A stretch of 24,735 nt of DNA from Guillardia theta CCMP2712 (Eukaryota > Cryptophyceae > Pyrenomonadales > Geminigeraceae): assembly GCF_000315625.1 (NCBI RefSeq), contig NW_005434600.1:324343-349077 (forward strand), given 5' to 3'. Shown here in pieces: positions 1 through 10,184 of the stretch. The position numbers and the translations under genes are program-made. Position 1 is the first letter of the stretch. Every line of letters begins with the position of its first letter. The notes beneath the pieces are model-generated. The model saw only the letters and a list, made by a program, of their open reading frames with translations. It made no database searches and was not told the origin of the DNA.

Positions 1-166
1 AAGATAACAACACACGTTGCAAGAAGAAAAGACAACAAGACACGTTGTAAAGGCATCAAGGCACCAGAAGATTTTGGAGCTTTCTTTCTTCCAATTCGAG
101 TGGGCTTGTATGCTCAAGAGAAATCTTGTTGGCCTCTGCGATAGAAATCTGAAGGAAATCTCCCCC

Positions 167-467
167 TCAATGGGAATCCGTTTTCCATCTGGCCCCACCT
201 CCTATTTCTAATCTGGCCCCTCCTCCTCGCCCTGCTCCTTCATCCTCCTCAACCCCCTCCACTTTGTTCCTCTCCCCCCCCCCCCCCCCCCCCCCCCCTC
301 TCTCTCCCTTCCCCTGCTCCGCCTTGTCGTTCTCACCATCGGCCACGGGGATGCTGGAGCGGCTGCTGCCATCATAGGTCTCCTTCAAGACCGCAGAAGA
401 TGGCGGAGCCACAAATACCGCAAACTCAGCCGCAAACTCCTCTGAAACTCCTGCAGAAACTCCTGTC
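167..467 (-). CDS. possible 3'-terminal exon of an unrecognised gene (fragment)
   Basis: Read on the minus strand, an open frame runs from an acceptor-like CAG near 467 to a TGA at 169-167. Its first part looks coding: an Ala/Glu/Phe/Val-rich stretch, then KETYDGSSRSS and VADGENDKAEQGKGERG, followed by a poly-Gly run encoded by the C homopolymer at 274-298 and a Gly/Glu/Arg tail. There is no ATG before the in-frame stop near 482, and the DNA upstream is the non-coding GC block starting near 515. If real, this is therefore a last exon whose upstream exons are missing or displaced. The frame depends on the exact homopolymer length. A GGAGTTT motif recurs four times at 418-467. No family is recognised. 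Confidence 0.3.
274..298. repeat. poly-C homopolymer
   Basis: An uninterrupted run of about 25 C lies in pyrimidine-rich DNA. It is prone to length error in sequencing and replication, so any reading frame across it is uncertain. Confidence 0.9.
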
Positions 468-514
468 CACAGTACTGATTTTTAACTCAACTTTGAGTAA
501 AAGACTCTGAGAAA

Positions 515-800
515 CTTGGTCGCCGGATCAGTCACGGCGAAACTCAGTGACTCGGACCCGTGACCCGGCCCGGCCTGGGCAGCCCGGCCTATCTGTCAGG
601 CTTCGGACTGAGTTGGGCCGGGCAGCCGAGTCCGATCCAAGTGTCCCCCGGGAGCCGGCGGCCGCTCCGGCCGCGGGTGCCGGCCGGGTGCCAGGCCCGG
701 CCCGGACTCGGGAGCCCGGACCGTCCGATCGGTACGGAGCCAGACTCGCCGCCGGGCCCGGGCCCGCCGGGCGTCTGCCCGCCCGGCCGTAACGTTCTTG
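515..800. other. GC-rich, palindrome-rich intergenic block 1
   Basis: The composition switches abruptly to very GC-rich sequence built from recurring words such as GACTCGG, CCGGCC and CGGACCG and their complements. Short inverted repeats are frequent, for example GGAGC and GCTCC around a GC core near 652-669. Open frames on both strands are Pro/Ala/Gly/Arg-rich and reflect composition; none shows codon structure or splice signals. Four similar blocks lie elsewhere in the window. A C-tract array begins about 40 nt to the right. Confidence 0.6.
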
Positions 801-839
801 GATGTCAGCAACAATGATGTAACCGTCAGCAACTAGCTG

Positions 840-1790
840 TACACCCCTACTCACAACACCCCCACCCCCAATGAAGGCCTTGTAGCTGTTTCCACCCACC
901 CTTGCATTAGGCAACCCTCCTTATGGAATCAATCACCCATTCTTCTCAATGGTAAAGTACCGGTGTTATCAATGTACTCCACGACAAATTGCATACCCTA
1001 CCCCCTCTAATCAAACATACGTGTCTGCACCCCTACTTGACCACTACCCTGAGGGAACATGGATCCGTCCCTTCCGTCTCACTACTAACACCTCATTCTA
1101 TTACCCTACCCCCTCTGAATTTTGACTACCCTACATCAATCCCAGACATACACCCGGTGCTTCAGATCCTGAATGGACCCCCACCCGATGTCACAGATTC
1201 GATGTACCCCCTCCTTGCAATTTCACTAAAGGGTGTACCTTGTGCTTGTACCCTACCCCGCAATTCAGCTGTGATAGTAGTTAAATATACCCCTACTCAA
1301 TCCCTTACCAGCCCTAGCCCAGAACATGGGCTGATCACCCTACCCCCTCTTCTCCCCGCACTAGTCGTATATTCCTCACTACCCCTCAGGATCCAGAGAT
1401 TGCTGTCCCTAGGAAAAAATTATTGCGTTGGTACCCTACCCCTATATGGTCTGTTTGACTCCCGTAGAAGTACCCGTGTAGAAAGGACCTACCCCCTCAA
1501 ATGATCCAGATCAAGAACCCTACCACCTGATTTCCCTCTGCTTTGAGGACCCGCACTTTGTTAGGACTACCACCCCTCCTTTTCTGATTCTTCCCCGTGA
1601 TACTGCAGTACCCTGCTGTCCCTGCTCTACACCCCAATATTTTCAATTGAGTACCCACCCTTTCTGCTGCAAGCCACTCAACAATGACCACCCTACCTGT
1701 CTCAACTCTCCCACAACCCGCCAAATGCTATGAGTACCCGTTCTTTTTCCGATGAAAATACCCCACCCCCTCCTCTCTGCCTGTGGCCAC
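840..1790 (+). repeat. C-tract array (spaced TACCCTACCCC-like motifs), array 1
   Basis: Roughly twenty short C-tract motifs are spread through otherwise unrelated sequence every 25-60 nt. The fullest copies read TACCCTACCCCCTCT, at 994-1008 and 1102-1116; a near copy lies at 1337-1350, and a variant, TACCCTACCCCTA, starts at 1432. Shorter forms (ACCCCTAC, TACCCCCTC, TACCCACCC) fill the gaps. Spacers show no similarity, so this is not an ordinary tandem repeat. All copies have C on the + strand. The opposite strand carries GGGGTAGGGT-type runs able in principle to form G-quadruplexes. Open frames here look compositional. Confidence 0.65.
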
Positions 1791-2422
1791 GAGCGGCAAT
1801 GCGCATCGTCGTCGCCGTAGCCGGTACTCCCCCACCATGGCAGCTCCTGCTGGTCCTATCGAGCATGCTTCCGCCTTTCTTGCTTCAGCTGACCTTACCC
1901 CACTCCTCTCTTGCTTCGCCCTTGCCTTTCTACCGCGCGTTTTTTCTATTCCCCGAGTCTCCTCTGCTCTATGTACTGTGGTCTATCTCCGCGTGGAGTC
2001 TGACCTCCTGAAGATGGAGGAGCATGAACCGAACTACATCCCCCATGTACACATACAATGTATTGATGCGTGCCAAACGTGATCACGCCAGAACTGTGCT
2101 GTATGCACTCATTTCAGCGCGTTGAAGTCATCTTGTGGATCGATTTTCCATTTTTCAGGGATTTGCGCTGACGACCGGTTTTATCTCTTCTCGTATCTTC
2201 ATCTGTACCGACCTCATATTTTAACAAAAGCTTAACTTTCACAATATGATTTACACGCTCCTTGTTCGTTGATATGTAAATCCTTTTTCTACTGCTCAAC
2301 AGTCCTTTTCTTGCCCATGGACCGTAAGGTGTTGTGCACCCAGTAGGCGATGCCTGTCTATGTTTATGATATATCATATCACATCCTCACACCAAATATG
2401 TCGTGCACTCACATGCAAGTGG
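1791..2422. other. 5' flank of CYP51; no confident gene
   Basis: An open stretch with an ATG in a good context lies at about 1839 (MAAPAGPIEHASAF), and other overlapping frames are open up to about 2082. No splice path joins them convincingly to CYP51. They may be 5'-leader sequence, an upstream ORF, or chance. From 2100 to 2400 the sequence is AT-richer, with no recognisable motif. Confidence 0.3.
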
Positions 2423-4799
2423 ATGATAGAGTTGGTCCTGATCTGGTTTGCAGGCGTCGGTGGCGTATGGCTATTGTGGAAGCGGTTGAAACAGTACCTC
2501 GAATATCGCGGGAGAAAATTGCCTCCAGTGTACAGGGAAGGACTTCATGTTCCCCTGCTGGGAGCAGCCCTTCAGTTCCTCTCGGATCCTCTGAAAATGG
2601 CACGTCGAGCGCAGGACGTGCATGGGGATATCTTCACTGTGTATGTGCTCGGAAAGAGGTTGACGTTCATGTGCGGCCCTGATGCTCAGGAGAACTTCTG
2701 CCGAGCGAGGGATGACGAGTTGTCTCAGCAGCAGGCATACAAGTTCAGTGTCCCCCTGTTCGGCCCCGGTGTGGTGTATGATGCGGATCTGGAGAAGAGG
2801 ACGGAGCAGATCAAGTTTGTAACCAACTCGTTGCACACTACGGCGATCGGCCAGTATGTGCCGATGATGGTGGATGAGGCTGAGAAATACTTTGCTTCGT
2901 GGGGAGATGAGGGAGTCGTTGATATTTACACCGCCCTTGCCGAGCTCATCATCTTAACGGCTTCCAGATGCCTGATGGGTCCAGAGATCCGTAGCGAGCT
3001 GCACAAGGAGGTCTCAGAGCTGTACGCGATTCTTGATAAGGGCTGCACCCCAATTTCATTCTTTGCCCCATATTTTCCCATACCGGCGCATTTCAGGAGA
3101 GACAAGGCCCGTAGACAGATGGTGGCACTCTTCCAGAAAGTTATTGAGAAACGTAGGAAAGAGAACAAACGATACAATGATGTGCTTCAGGTGAATATTT
3201 GCCTACCAGCGCAACTGCACCAACGTGATGCTTTTCAGGTCTACATGGATGCTACATACAAGAATGGTGACAAACTGCCGGCACACGAGGTGTGATTTGT
3301 TCTTGCCTTGTCCGCAGAATGTGCTGATGCAGGATTTGGTTGTAGGTCACCGGATTGCTTATCGCTCTGCTATTTGCGGGACAGGTAGTTGCCTCAGCCG
3401 CAGCCATTTTGATTCACGCGTTCCTGCTCCGTTATGCCCTCATGGTGCCTTGACTGAAATTCTCTTGGCAGCACACTTCGTCTGTAACTTCGTCCTGGAC
3501 TGGTTTGTACATGTTGGACAATAAGAAGGACATCATCCCGAAGGTGTTGATCTCTCTTTGCATTCAACCGGGACTTATCTTGATGTTCAGCTTGTCGAAG
3601 AGCAAAAGAAGGTTGGAAAAGTGATTGATCATGAGGTAGAGTCGCACCCGTTGGTCTCAACACACTCTGAAAGTCCACAAGGCGATCAAGAACATGTCTC
3701 TTTTGCACGCAACAGTGTCGGAGGCGTTGAGAATGCAGCCACCACTCATCTTTGTCATGCGAGAGGTGCTGCCCACTTTGAGCGCTGCGGTCCAGTCTAA
3801 TCGTTGAGTGAAGGTCCTTCAAGATAGGCAGTTCAAGGATTACACCATCCCCAAGGTATTGCACCAAACGCATCTTGTCTTGTCCTGGTATCCTGACACA
3901 TGTGGGTAGGGAGATGTAATATTCCTCTCTCCTTCGCTCTCTGGTCGACGACCAGACGTCTGGACCAACCCTGACTCGTTCGATCCCTTCCGGTAGAGAT
4001 GCTGCACTGCTGTTTCTCCCTCCACTAACTTGATTCTCAGCTTCTTGGAGCCAAGGGAGGAGCATCGCAAATTCTCTCATGGTTGGCTTGGGTTTGGTGG
4101 CGGGTATGTCAGCCCGGGCTCATGGCACGATGTTGGTCGTTGAGTGGATCGTTGCAGGCGCCACCGCTGCTTAGGCGAGCACTTCGCCTATGTCCAGATC
4201 AAGACGTGAGACAATGTTTGTTGCTCCGGTCACATCTGAGCCACTGCAGGATTTGGGCTTACCTCCTCCGTAACTTTGAAATGGAAGCTGTATGTGCTCC
4301 AATCCTGCTTCCACATTCCTTCATCTCCTCCTCTGCTCCATGCTTCATCTTCGTCCATGCGGATCTGTTTTGTGACTCTTTGTCGATAGGTTGGACCCTT
4401 GCCTTCACCCAACTACGAGGTAAGACGCATCTGTGTTGGGGCGACTAGCTGTGTAACCCCTGCTCCGATGGAGCTGATTTTCACTTATCTGTGTGTTTGG
4501 GCGAATGCATTCAATCATGAGATTTTTTTTGATACATGACGCCATATGTGCAAGGACTTGTGTTTGTCTGCCAGTATTGCGCTCTTGTCATTTATATTCG
4601 GCTTCATTCTTCCCTTGTTGACCTGAAACTTTTCTGTGCCGGATGCAGTTTTCTGTGTTTCTGTGTTTCTGTGCCTTCCTATCTGATCACAAGTTCGAGT
4701 CGTGATAACATTCTCTAACCTAGTTGACAGGCTCTTGTTGTTGGTCCCAAGCATCCCTGCCTCATCCGCTATGTCCGTCGCAAGCTGCCCATCGACTGA
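2423..4799 (+). CDS. CYP51: sterol 14-alpha-demethylase, cytochrome P450 family 51
   Basis: CYP51 removes the 14-alpha-methyl group of a sterol precursor in the ER membrane, using NADPH-P450 reductase. Thirteen exons close in frame: 2423-3190, 3239-3289, 3346-3384, 3472-3543, 3591-3635, 3682-3765, 3814-3855, 3910-3992, 4041-4103, 4158-4205, 4250-4289, 4390-4419, 4731-4799. The 477-residue product fits the family. Residues 1-22 form a membrane anchor, followed by LPPVY. The CYP51-type B-C region YKFSVPLFGPGVVYD is present. The I-helix has AGQHTSS (284-290), the K-helix EALR (339-342), and the haem loop FGGGRHRCLG has the Cys thiolate at 420. The C-terminus ends LIRYVRRKLPID. Introns are 44-100 nt except the last (311 nt). 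An in-frame ATG at 2360 would add 21 residues before the anchor; 2423 was chosen because it puts the anchor first. All diagnostic residues are intact. Confidence 0.93.
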
Positions 4800-4879
4800 T
4801 CGATCGGATGTACCCCGGGGCTCGACTCGCTCCGCCCCCTCTGTCATGTGATTTACGTCAGTGAATGATTAAATGTTCA

Positions 4880-5300
4880 GATTCTCCGCAATCTGCCGCT
4901 CGCAGAGACTCAGGCAGTTCCGACCGAGCTGAAGACTCTCGTTGGATCGGTTGCCAGCGGGCCCACCGTGCACCGTGGCACTGCCGCGGCCCCGGCGGCC
5001 CGGGAGTCAGCGGCGGCGCGGCCGGGCGCTCCGAGCTGCGGCCAGGCTGCTGCTGGCCCCCCGGCTTCAGTATCCGAGTGTCCGGTCGGCCCGCCGGCGG
5101 GGCCGGTCCGGGTCAAACTCAACTTTCAGAGCCTCGGAGGCCGGCTCAGTACGGTCCTCCCAGTAGTCAACTACCGGCCCCGGCCCGGGCCGGGCCGGGC
5201 GGCCGCACGTCGGGCTGGACTCGGAACTCGGAAGTCACATGGCCGGACAATTTCCATGTCACGTGACACGACCCCTCGGCTTTCGGCTCCAAGAGACGCG
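4880..5300. other. GC-rich, palindrome-rich intergenic block 2
   Basis: This has the same character as block 1: long GC-only runs (such as GGCCCGGGCCGGGCC around 5177-5200) mixed with GACTCGG-type words. It ends in a perfect 12-bp palindrome, TGTCACGTGACA, at 5257-5268. Frames on both strands are open but biased. No exon structure is visible. It lies about 80 nt downstream of the CYP51 stop. Confidence 0.6.
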
Positions 5301-5309
5301 CGACTCTTG

Positions 5310-6110
5310 ACGTGATGAGTTCCCCTACCCCACCCCTACCCTCTCCCATTCACTACCCACCAGTCATGAAAATTATACTTCGGATGAGGTACCCTAGCAC
5401 CACCCCTCGAATGGAACCACCCTGATTTATTCGTATCCATCTACCCCCTATACCCTACCCCTCTAGAAGTCAGCTCAAAATGGACGTGACGAGCAGGGTA
5501 GGTTCGAGGTGGGGTAGTGTGAGTATGTAATGCTGTAGAGACCCTGGTACTGCTACAGCTCCACATAGAGAGCAGCGTTTACACGAGGGGGTTCTTTGAA
5601 GGAATAGAGGGGGTAGGGGTGATCATTTCTTGGGGAAGTGGGTGGGTGGTGTCCTTATGTGGCGATGGTTTGATCGTAAAGGAGGGGTGGATATGATTTT
5701 CAACGTATTAGGAGGGGTTAAACAAGGGAGTTCTTGGTTTATTTCATGGGTAGGGTAATTCAATCGGGGGTAGGGGTTCTTTTCCAATCTAGTGGGTTGG
5801 GACTCGGGTATCATGTCCCCACTACCCCACCCAACATTCACATCGATACCACATGTGACAGTACCCGTACCCTGAATGCTACCCCTTCATGGTAGACTAC
5901 CCCTCTTTCCCACACAACCAAGTGCTCCAACCCACCACCTCCACCACTTAGTCCGTTACCCACCCCCTGAAAGGACTTATCGAGAACCCTACCCGTTAGG
6001 ACAGGAATTATTATTACCACTGGGCACAATTTGTGCCAAGAAACTGAGTACCACCCCCTACCCTCTGCCAATATTCCTGGACCCCTACCCCCAATCCGCT
6101 CTATCGGGTA
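5310..6110. repeat. C/G-tract array 2, with an internal strand switch
   Basis: TACCCC-type motifs appear on the + strand from 5310 to about 5465. G-tract forms of the same motif (GGGTAGG, GGGGGTAGGGG, GGGTAGGG) occupy the + strand from about 5495 to 5790. C-tract forms return from about 5815 to 6100. Spacer sequences are unrelated to each other. It resembles array 1 and again follows directly on a GC-rich block. No coding model is supported. Confidence 0.65.
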
Positions 6111-6129
6111 CATTCGGCTATTTGGGTTT

Positions 6130-6510
6130 TTAATTGTGCCATTATGGATTTGGTACTGATTCAGTACATCGTGAAAGTAACATGAATATATATATTATTG
6201 AAATTATACTGAGAAATTACTGGACAGAAAATAACTTGCTACAAGTAAGCCGGACATGTAAACAAGAGGTACAAATAATAAATGTCATTTTACTAAAAGC
6301 TACTGGAAATTCCAGTAGAGTAGCACAATCGATTGTACCCTAATCAGACAATAAAGTTTTGGAGTATTTTAAAATCTATTGAATTTGGTAGAGAACTTCA
6401 GTACACTTCCATATCAAACCCTCCATTCCCCTACTGCAAAACAAACTCTCTCACACAAATAAAAACTGTATTTAAAATCAATTCAAAATTCTTTTAGAGG
6501 GACTTTGTAT
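6130..6510. other. AT-rich block
   Basis: The composition falls sharply to AT-rich DNA. It contains a perfect 19-nt palindrome at 6300-6318, CTACTGGAAATTCCAGTAG. No open frame with coding character is seen. Confidence 0.55.
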
Positions 6511-6515
6511 TCCCT

Positions 6516-6559
6516 TAGGGATCCTAGGTCCAATCCCCTAGGGCGTTGTAGGATCCCTA
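6516..6559. repeat. perfect 11-bp inverted repeat (hairpin)
   Basis: TAGGGATCCTA at 6516-6526 is the exact reverse complement of TAGGATCCCTA at 6549-6559, leaving a 22-nt loop. Each arm contains a GGATCC core. It sits at the edge between the AT-rich block and the upstream region of the RWP-RK gene. Its function is unknown. Confidence 0.7.
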
Positions 6560-7131
6560 GACCCCACCGCCTCCCCCAGTCCTACTCCATGCACCCCGCA
6601 GTTGTTAGCGCACCAGCGTAGTCGCTTCTCCTGCTCCTGTCGGCCGATCCTCCTCCTCCTCCTCCTCCTCGTCCTCTAACTGGTTCTTATCCCTTCTCCT
6701 CTTTGTGTGCCTTCACTTCCAGGGCTCCTGTTCGTGGTCGACAAGGCATTTGCAGTCAAAACTGTGCGCTGAAACGTGTGCTTGCTCGGTAGTTCGATTC
6801 CACCTTGAAACTATTCTGAACGGGGCATTCTGAAGCCTCAAAGGTTTCTTGAAGAGGGAAGAACTGGAGCAGACCGAACTTGTGTAGCTTTCCTTCAGCT
6901 TTAGAATCACCACGTCGATCGGCAGGGGGGCTCCGTGAACATGATGATTTGTTGAAGCTGAGACTGCGAGCCTGGGCTGTTGGAGCAAGGGCAAGGAACG
7001 TATCCACTAGTTGGAGAAATTGTATGATTGCGCATCGACACGCCTACTAGAAACACACTTGCACAGAGATCTGCAAACGCCCGAGACTCCCTTACTCCCG
7101 TGTGCATACAGTGTCTAGTGCCGTCTAGGAA
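6560..7131 (+). promoter_or_regulatory. upstream region of the RWP-RK gene
   Basis: This is the gap between the hairpin and the chosen start codon. It contains a short CTC microsatellite at about 6649-6671. No TATA-like box or operator can be named. Minus-strand open frames here lack conserved character. It presumably holds the promoter and 5' leader. Confidence 0.35.
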
Positions 7132-9272
7132 ATGACCGGCAAGGCGTCTGGTCCAACGCTTGTCCACTCCACTGCCAACATGTCTCCAAGCACATCGAGC
7201 AGCCCGGGCCCGATCCTCAACAAGGAGGTGAAGTTGGACGAGCTCTCGAAGTACTTTCATCTGCCGGAGAAGGCAGTGGCCAAGGAACTAGGGATCTGCC
7301 TGACATCGCTCAAGAAGCTGTGTAGAAGTTACGGCATCACCAGATGGCCTTTCCGGAAGCTAAAAAGTCTGGAGAGGACGATGCGAAAAGTGCAAACAGA
7401 AGAATCGTGGAATGTAGGCGGACAGTCCACGGGTGACGGCGATAGCAAGACACCAGTACCAGAGCTGAAAGTGAGTCCGCTGGGTTGTGTATGATGTGTT
7501 TGTCCTAACTTGCTGGTTCTTCAGCGAAAACCTTACACTGTTGGAAACAAGACAGTGTTTCTTAGTGATGAGGAGCTGGAAGTGTTCAAGATGACCATGG
7601 GAAAGGATCAGGCTAGCGAGCTGAAGCCGACTCCAATCTCAACGTTGGAGCCCTCTCTGTACTTCCCATTCGCTTGAGAAAGCTTCTTCCTTAAATTTTA
7701 CACAAACAGGATCAACAACGCGACCATGGCTGCTGCAAGCTCGGCACTGGCTAGCGTGATCAGAGTCTCCAATGAGAACTCGAGCCACTACGACACCAGC
7801 TACTCCAATGGTGGCGACTTACAGCCCTCCCCGCTGCTTCTGACCTCTTTGGAAGGCAACGCAGATGCGGACGAAGAGAACTGCACGGTTTCTGCTGAGG
7901 TGTGAGCTGTGCTCGCAGGATATCGTATCTGACAGCTTGTCGTTCCTCCCAGGTGAAGGGCAACACCCTCGTGATCGTCCACTGGTCTACCCTGTGGTCG
8001 CAACCGCAGCTCAAGGGGAAGCTGCTGTATCCTCTCAAGGGGGTGAGGCTGTGGCTGAATGCCGTCCCCTCTTCCTCTGACATGCGCTGCAGGTTTCTCT
8101 CCGAGTGTCTACCGACGGCGTGACCGCAGAGTTGGAGTTCCCGTCGTCTGAAACTGCCCAGAGGGCCTTGAGAATATGCAAGATGGCTCAGAGTCAGGCG
8201 GCGCAAGCCAATGGTGAGGGCTAGAGGCTGGATTCAGCCAGCTGGTTGCTCACTGTCTTTCCCAGCTCCTAAGACGATCCCACCGGCCAGTTCAGCCGCT
8301 CCCATGGGTATGCCTCCGCTGAGGGCCTTTTCGATGTTTGGCTCACATGCGCATGAACAGAGGCGATACACTTCAGCCTGTCGCCGCCAGCCACTGAGAA
8401 CACGATACACGCCTTGTTAACAGATAGTTGTGGGCTCCAGCCGCCATCGACCCAGGTGCAAGCATGTTTTGAGCTGAGCTTCCGATCTCAAGGCGGTGCC
8501 AGGCTGGGTTCAACCTCTGGTCCACCTTCCTCAACGGAGGAGCTCCTCCTGGATCTTCACAGTCCGTGAGTTGACACATTGTCATGGTATGTCACATCGC
8601 CCTGACTTCTCTGCTTGGCAGCACGGCACTGGATCCAGCCATGCTACTTCAAGTAAGCTCGTCTTGCCTTGTATATCTTTCCTGCCTCTCCTCTGAATAT
8701 CTTGCGACCAGCATCCGATGCAAGAACTGCGATCACCAGCATGTGCGATAGCCTTCCTTCACCTCCCATGTCCGGAACAGCTCTCGGTACCTGTTTTCTC
8801 TCAAGTTACTTCACGCAGCTGACAACTCTGCTCGCAGGGATCCTCTTGGATCACTCGACGGCTCCTCCTATCTCTGCTCCGCTGTCCTCCATCTTTCCCA
8901 ACATGTTCCAAAGGTGTTGGACTGAAGGGCCTCCCCTCCTCGCCCTCTGATCCAGCCTGTCTTGCAGCAACTCTGAACACAACACCAGCGGCCATGGGAA
9001 TCACTCACAACCCAACAGCTGTGACAGGTGAAACGATTGCGCCCTTCTTCTCCTCCTCCCTCCTTCACTGATGTCCTCGTGAACAAACATCCGCATCCTC
9101 CTTGTTTTCCTTGCTTTCCTTGCCTTGCCCCCTCTTCTCAGTTGGCTTCCTCTCGCTTCTCCCCTAACTTTTTGGCTGCAGCCTCGGGTCGTACCTTAAG
9201 GACGAGGCTGAGACAAAACCCGAGCAGCCCAAGTCTGAAGTGCCGGAGAAGAAGCCTGCGGGGAAGCGATGA
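7132..9272 (+). CDS. RWP-RK domain transcription factor-like protein
   Basis: RWP-RK proteins are nuclear DNA-binding factors; in plants and algae they act in nitrogen response and gamete programmes. The N-terminal domain is clear: LDELSKYFHLPEKAVAKELG, CLTSLKKLCRSYG, then the signature RWPFRK at residues 71-76. Exons: 7132-7470, 7525-7658, 7710-7899, 7953-8042, 8093-8213, 8266-8307, 8361-8455, 8503-8565, 8622-8652, 8712-8786, 8838-8913, 8968-9027, 9182-9272. They give 468 residues with phases closing throughout. Residues 222-290 (VKGNTLVIVHW to RALRICKMAQ) resemble a small beta-rich PH/GRAM-like fold, by pattern only. A Pro/Ser/Thr/Gly-rich linker follows, then a charged tail (KPEQPKSEVPEKKPAGKR). 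Without the intron at 7659-7709, the domain protein would stop at 7677 and a second gene would begin at 7726. The exon at 8361-8455 could instead start at 8424. Confidence 0.8.
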
Positions 9273-9379
9273 TCGGATCTGACCCGCCACACCAGGGGCC
9301 CTGCAAGCCTCAGGCTGGTTCGGCGGACCCAATGCGTTGATGCGGCAGCGTCACTGTATTCCCGGTCGCCGGCTTGTAT
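9273..9379. other. 3' flank of the RWP-RK gene
   Basis: Short spacer between the stop codon and GC block 3. No terminator-like or polyadenylation hexamer stands out. Confidence 0.3.
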
Positions 9380-9740
9380 CATCATAGTACAGTACTTTCG
9401 AAGCTTTATGGCTTGCTGGCGCCTGATTCAATTCAAGTTCCGAGTCGCCGGGCTTCACAGGCTTCAGAATCGTTCAAGTTAGTACTGAGTACGGTCACGT
9501 GACCCTGGCAATGGCATCAGCCCGGCGCTTACGAGGCAATCGCTCGGAGTTCGGCTTCAACCATGATGATTTGCCGGGCACCTCAGTCAGTAGATACCGT
9601 AAGTTGTGAGTGAGTAAACCGTTGAACTGTGAGCCGCCTTCAGTCTCACTGGCAGCCTGCCTGAGTCACGGAGTTTTCGGCGGCGGCCGCCGGCCGGGGG
9701 CCGGGCCGGGCCCGCGACTCGAGGAAGGGCAGCGATTGGG
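9380..9740. other. GC-rich, palindrome-rich intergenic block 3
   Basis: Made of the same word set (GAGTCGCCGGG, CACGGAGTT, AGTACTGAGTAC). It has a perfect 12-bp palindrome, GGTCACGTGACC, at 9493-9504, and ends in a pure GC run at about 9678-9715. The core CACGTG is shared with the palindrome in block 2. No coding structure is seen. Confidence 0.6.
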
Positions 9741-9779
9741 GCGTCTTTCTTGATTATCTCATACTACAGGAGCCTTTGG

Positions 9780-10145
9780 GGCAGTATTTTTTTTTCTTTT
9801 TATTAATATTCTCTACTTTGGGTTTTAATATCGCTACCATCACGATTTTTCAAAACTATTTTATTTAGGCATGCGTCATGTAAAATGCTCAAAAACAAGG
9901 TCAAAATTTTAATTTGGGCCACCCTGACCCTCATTTGCAAGGGGTGTTCAGCGTATACTGAAAGGGCTGTGGGACTCAAAACTTTAAAATACCTGCAAAG
10001 TTTTATATGTTTTTAAATGCAGGGTATTTCAGTACATGTTTCTAAGATGAGTTTTCTATTTCGTTTTATTTGTACCATAGAGGAGTGGCTAAGAGGTACT
10101 GTTAAGTAAAATGGTACCTCCGGAAATGTACTTCTATAATTGATT
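9780..10145. other. AT-rich block next to GC block 3
   Basis: An abrupt change from GC-rich to AT-rich sequence with T and A runs. There is no coding frame and no internal tandem repeat. The AT/GC neighbour pattern recurs at 13690-14640 and 15525-16350. Confidence 0.5.
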
Positions 10146-10184
10146 TTAATCTTACATGTGTTCCGCGCCTCGTCCGCTGTCGCC

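Noticed and set aside
528-914. Long Pro/Ala/Gly/Arg frames on both strands of GC block 1
   Set aside because: Open in several frames at once, as expected from GC-only composition; no motif, no splice signal.
989-1504. 171-residue + frame through C-tract array 1
   Set aside because: Its residues follow the repeated motif (TLPPL, YPT); it is an artefact of few stop codons in C-rich DNA.
3394-4080. 228-residue minus-strand open frame across CYP51
   Set aside because: It is antisense to CYP51 exons and introns, whose 13-exon frame with all P450 motifs fully explains the region.
6780-6815. tRNA T-loop-like sequence GTTCGATTCC
   Set aside because: T-stem pairing is imperfect and no acceptor, D or anticodon arm lies at the right distance. 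No tRNA or rRNA gene was found in the window.
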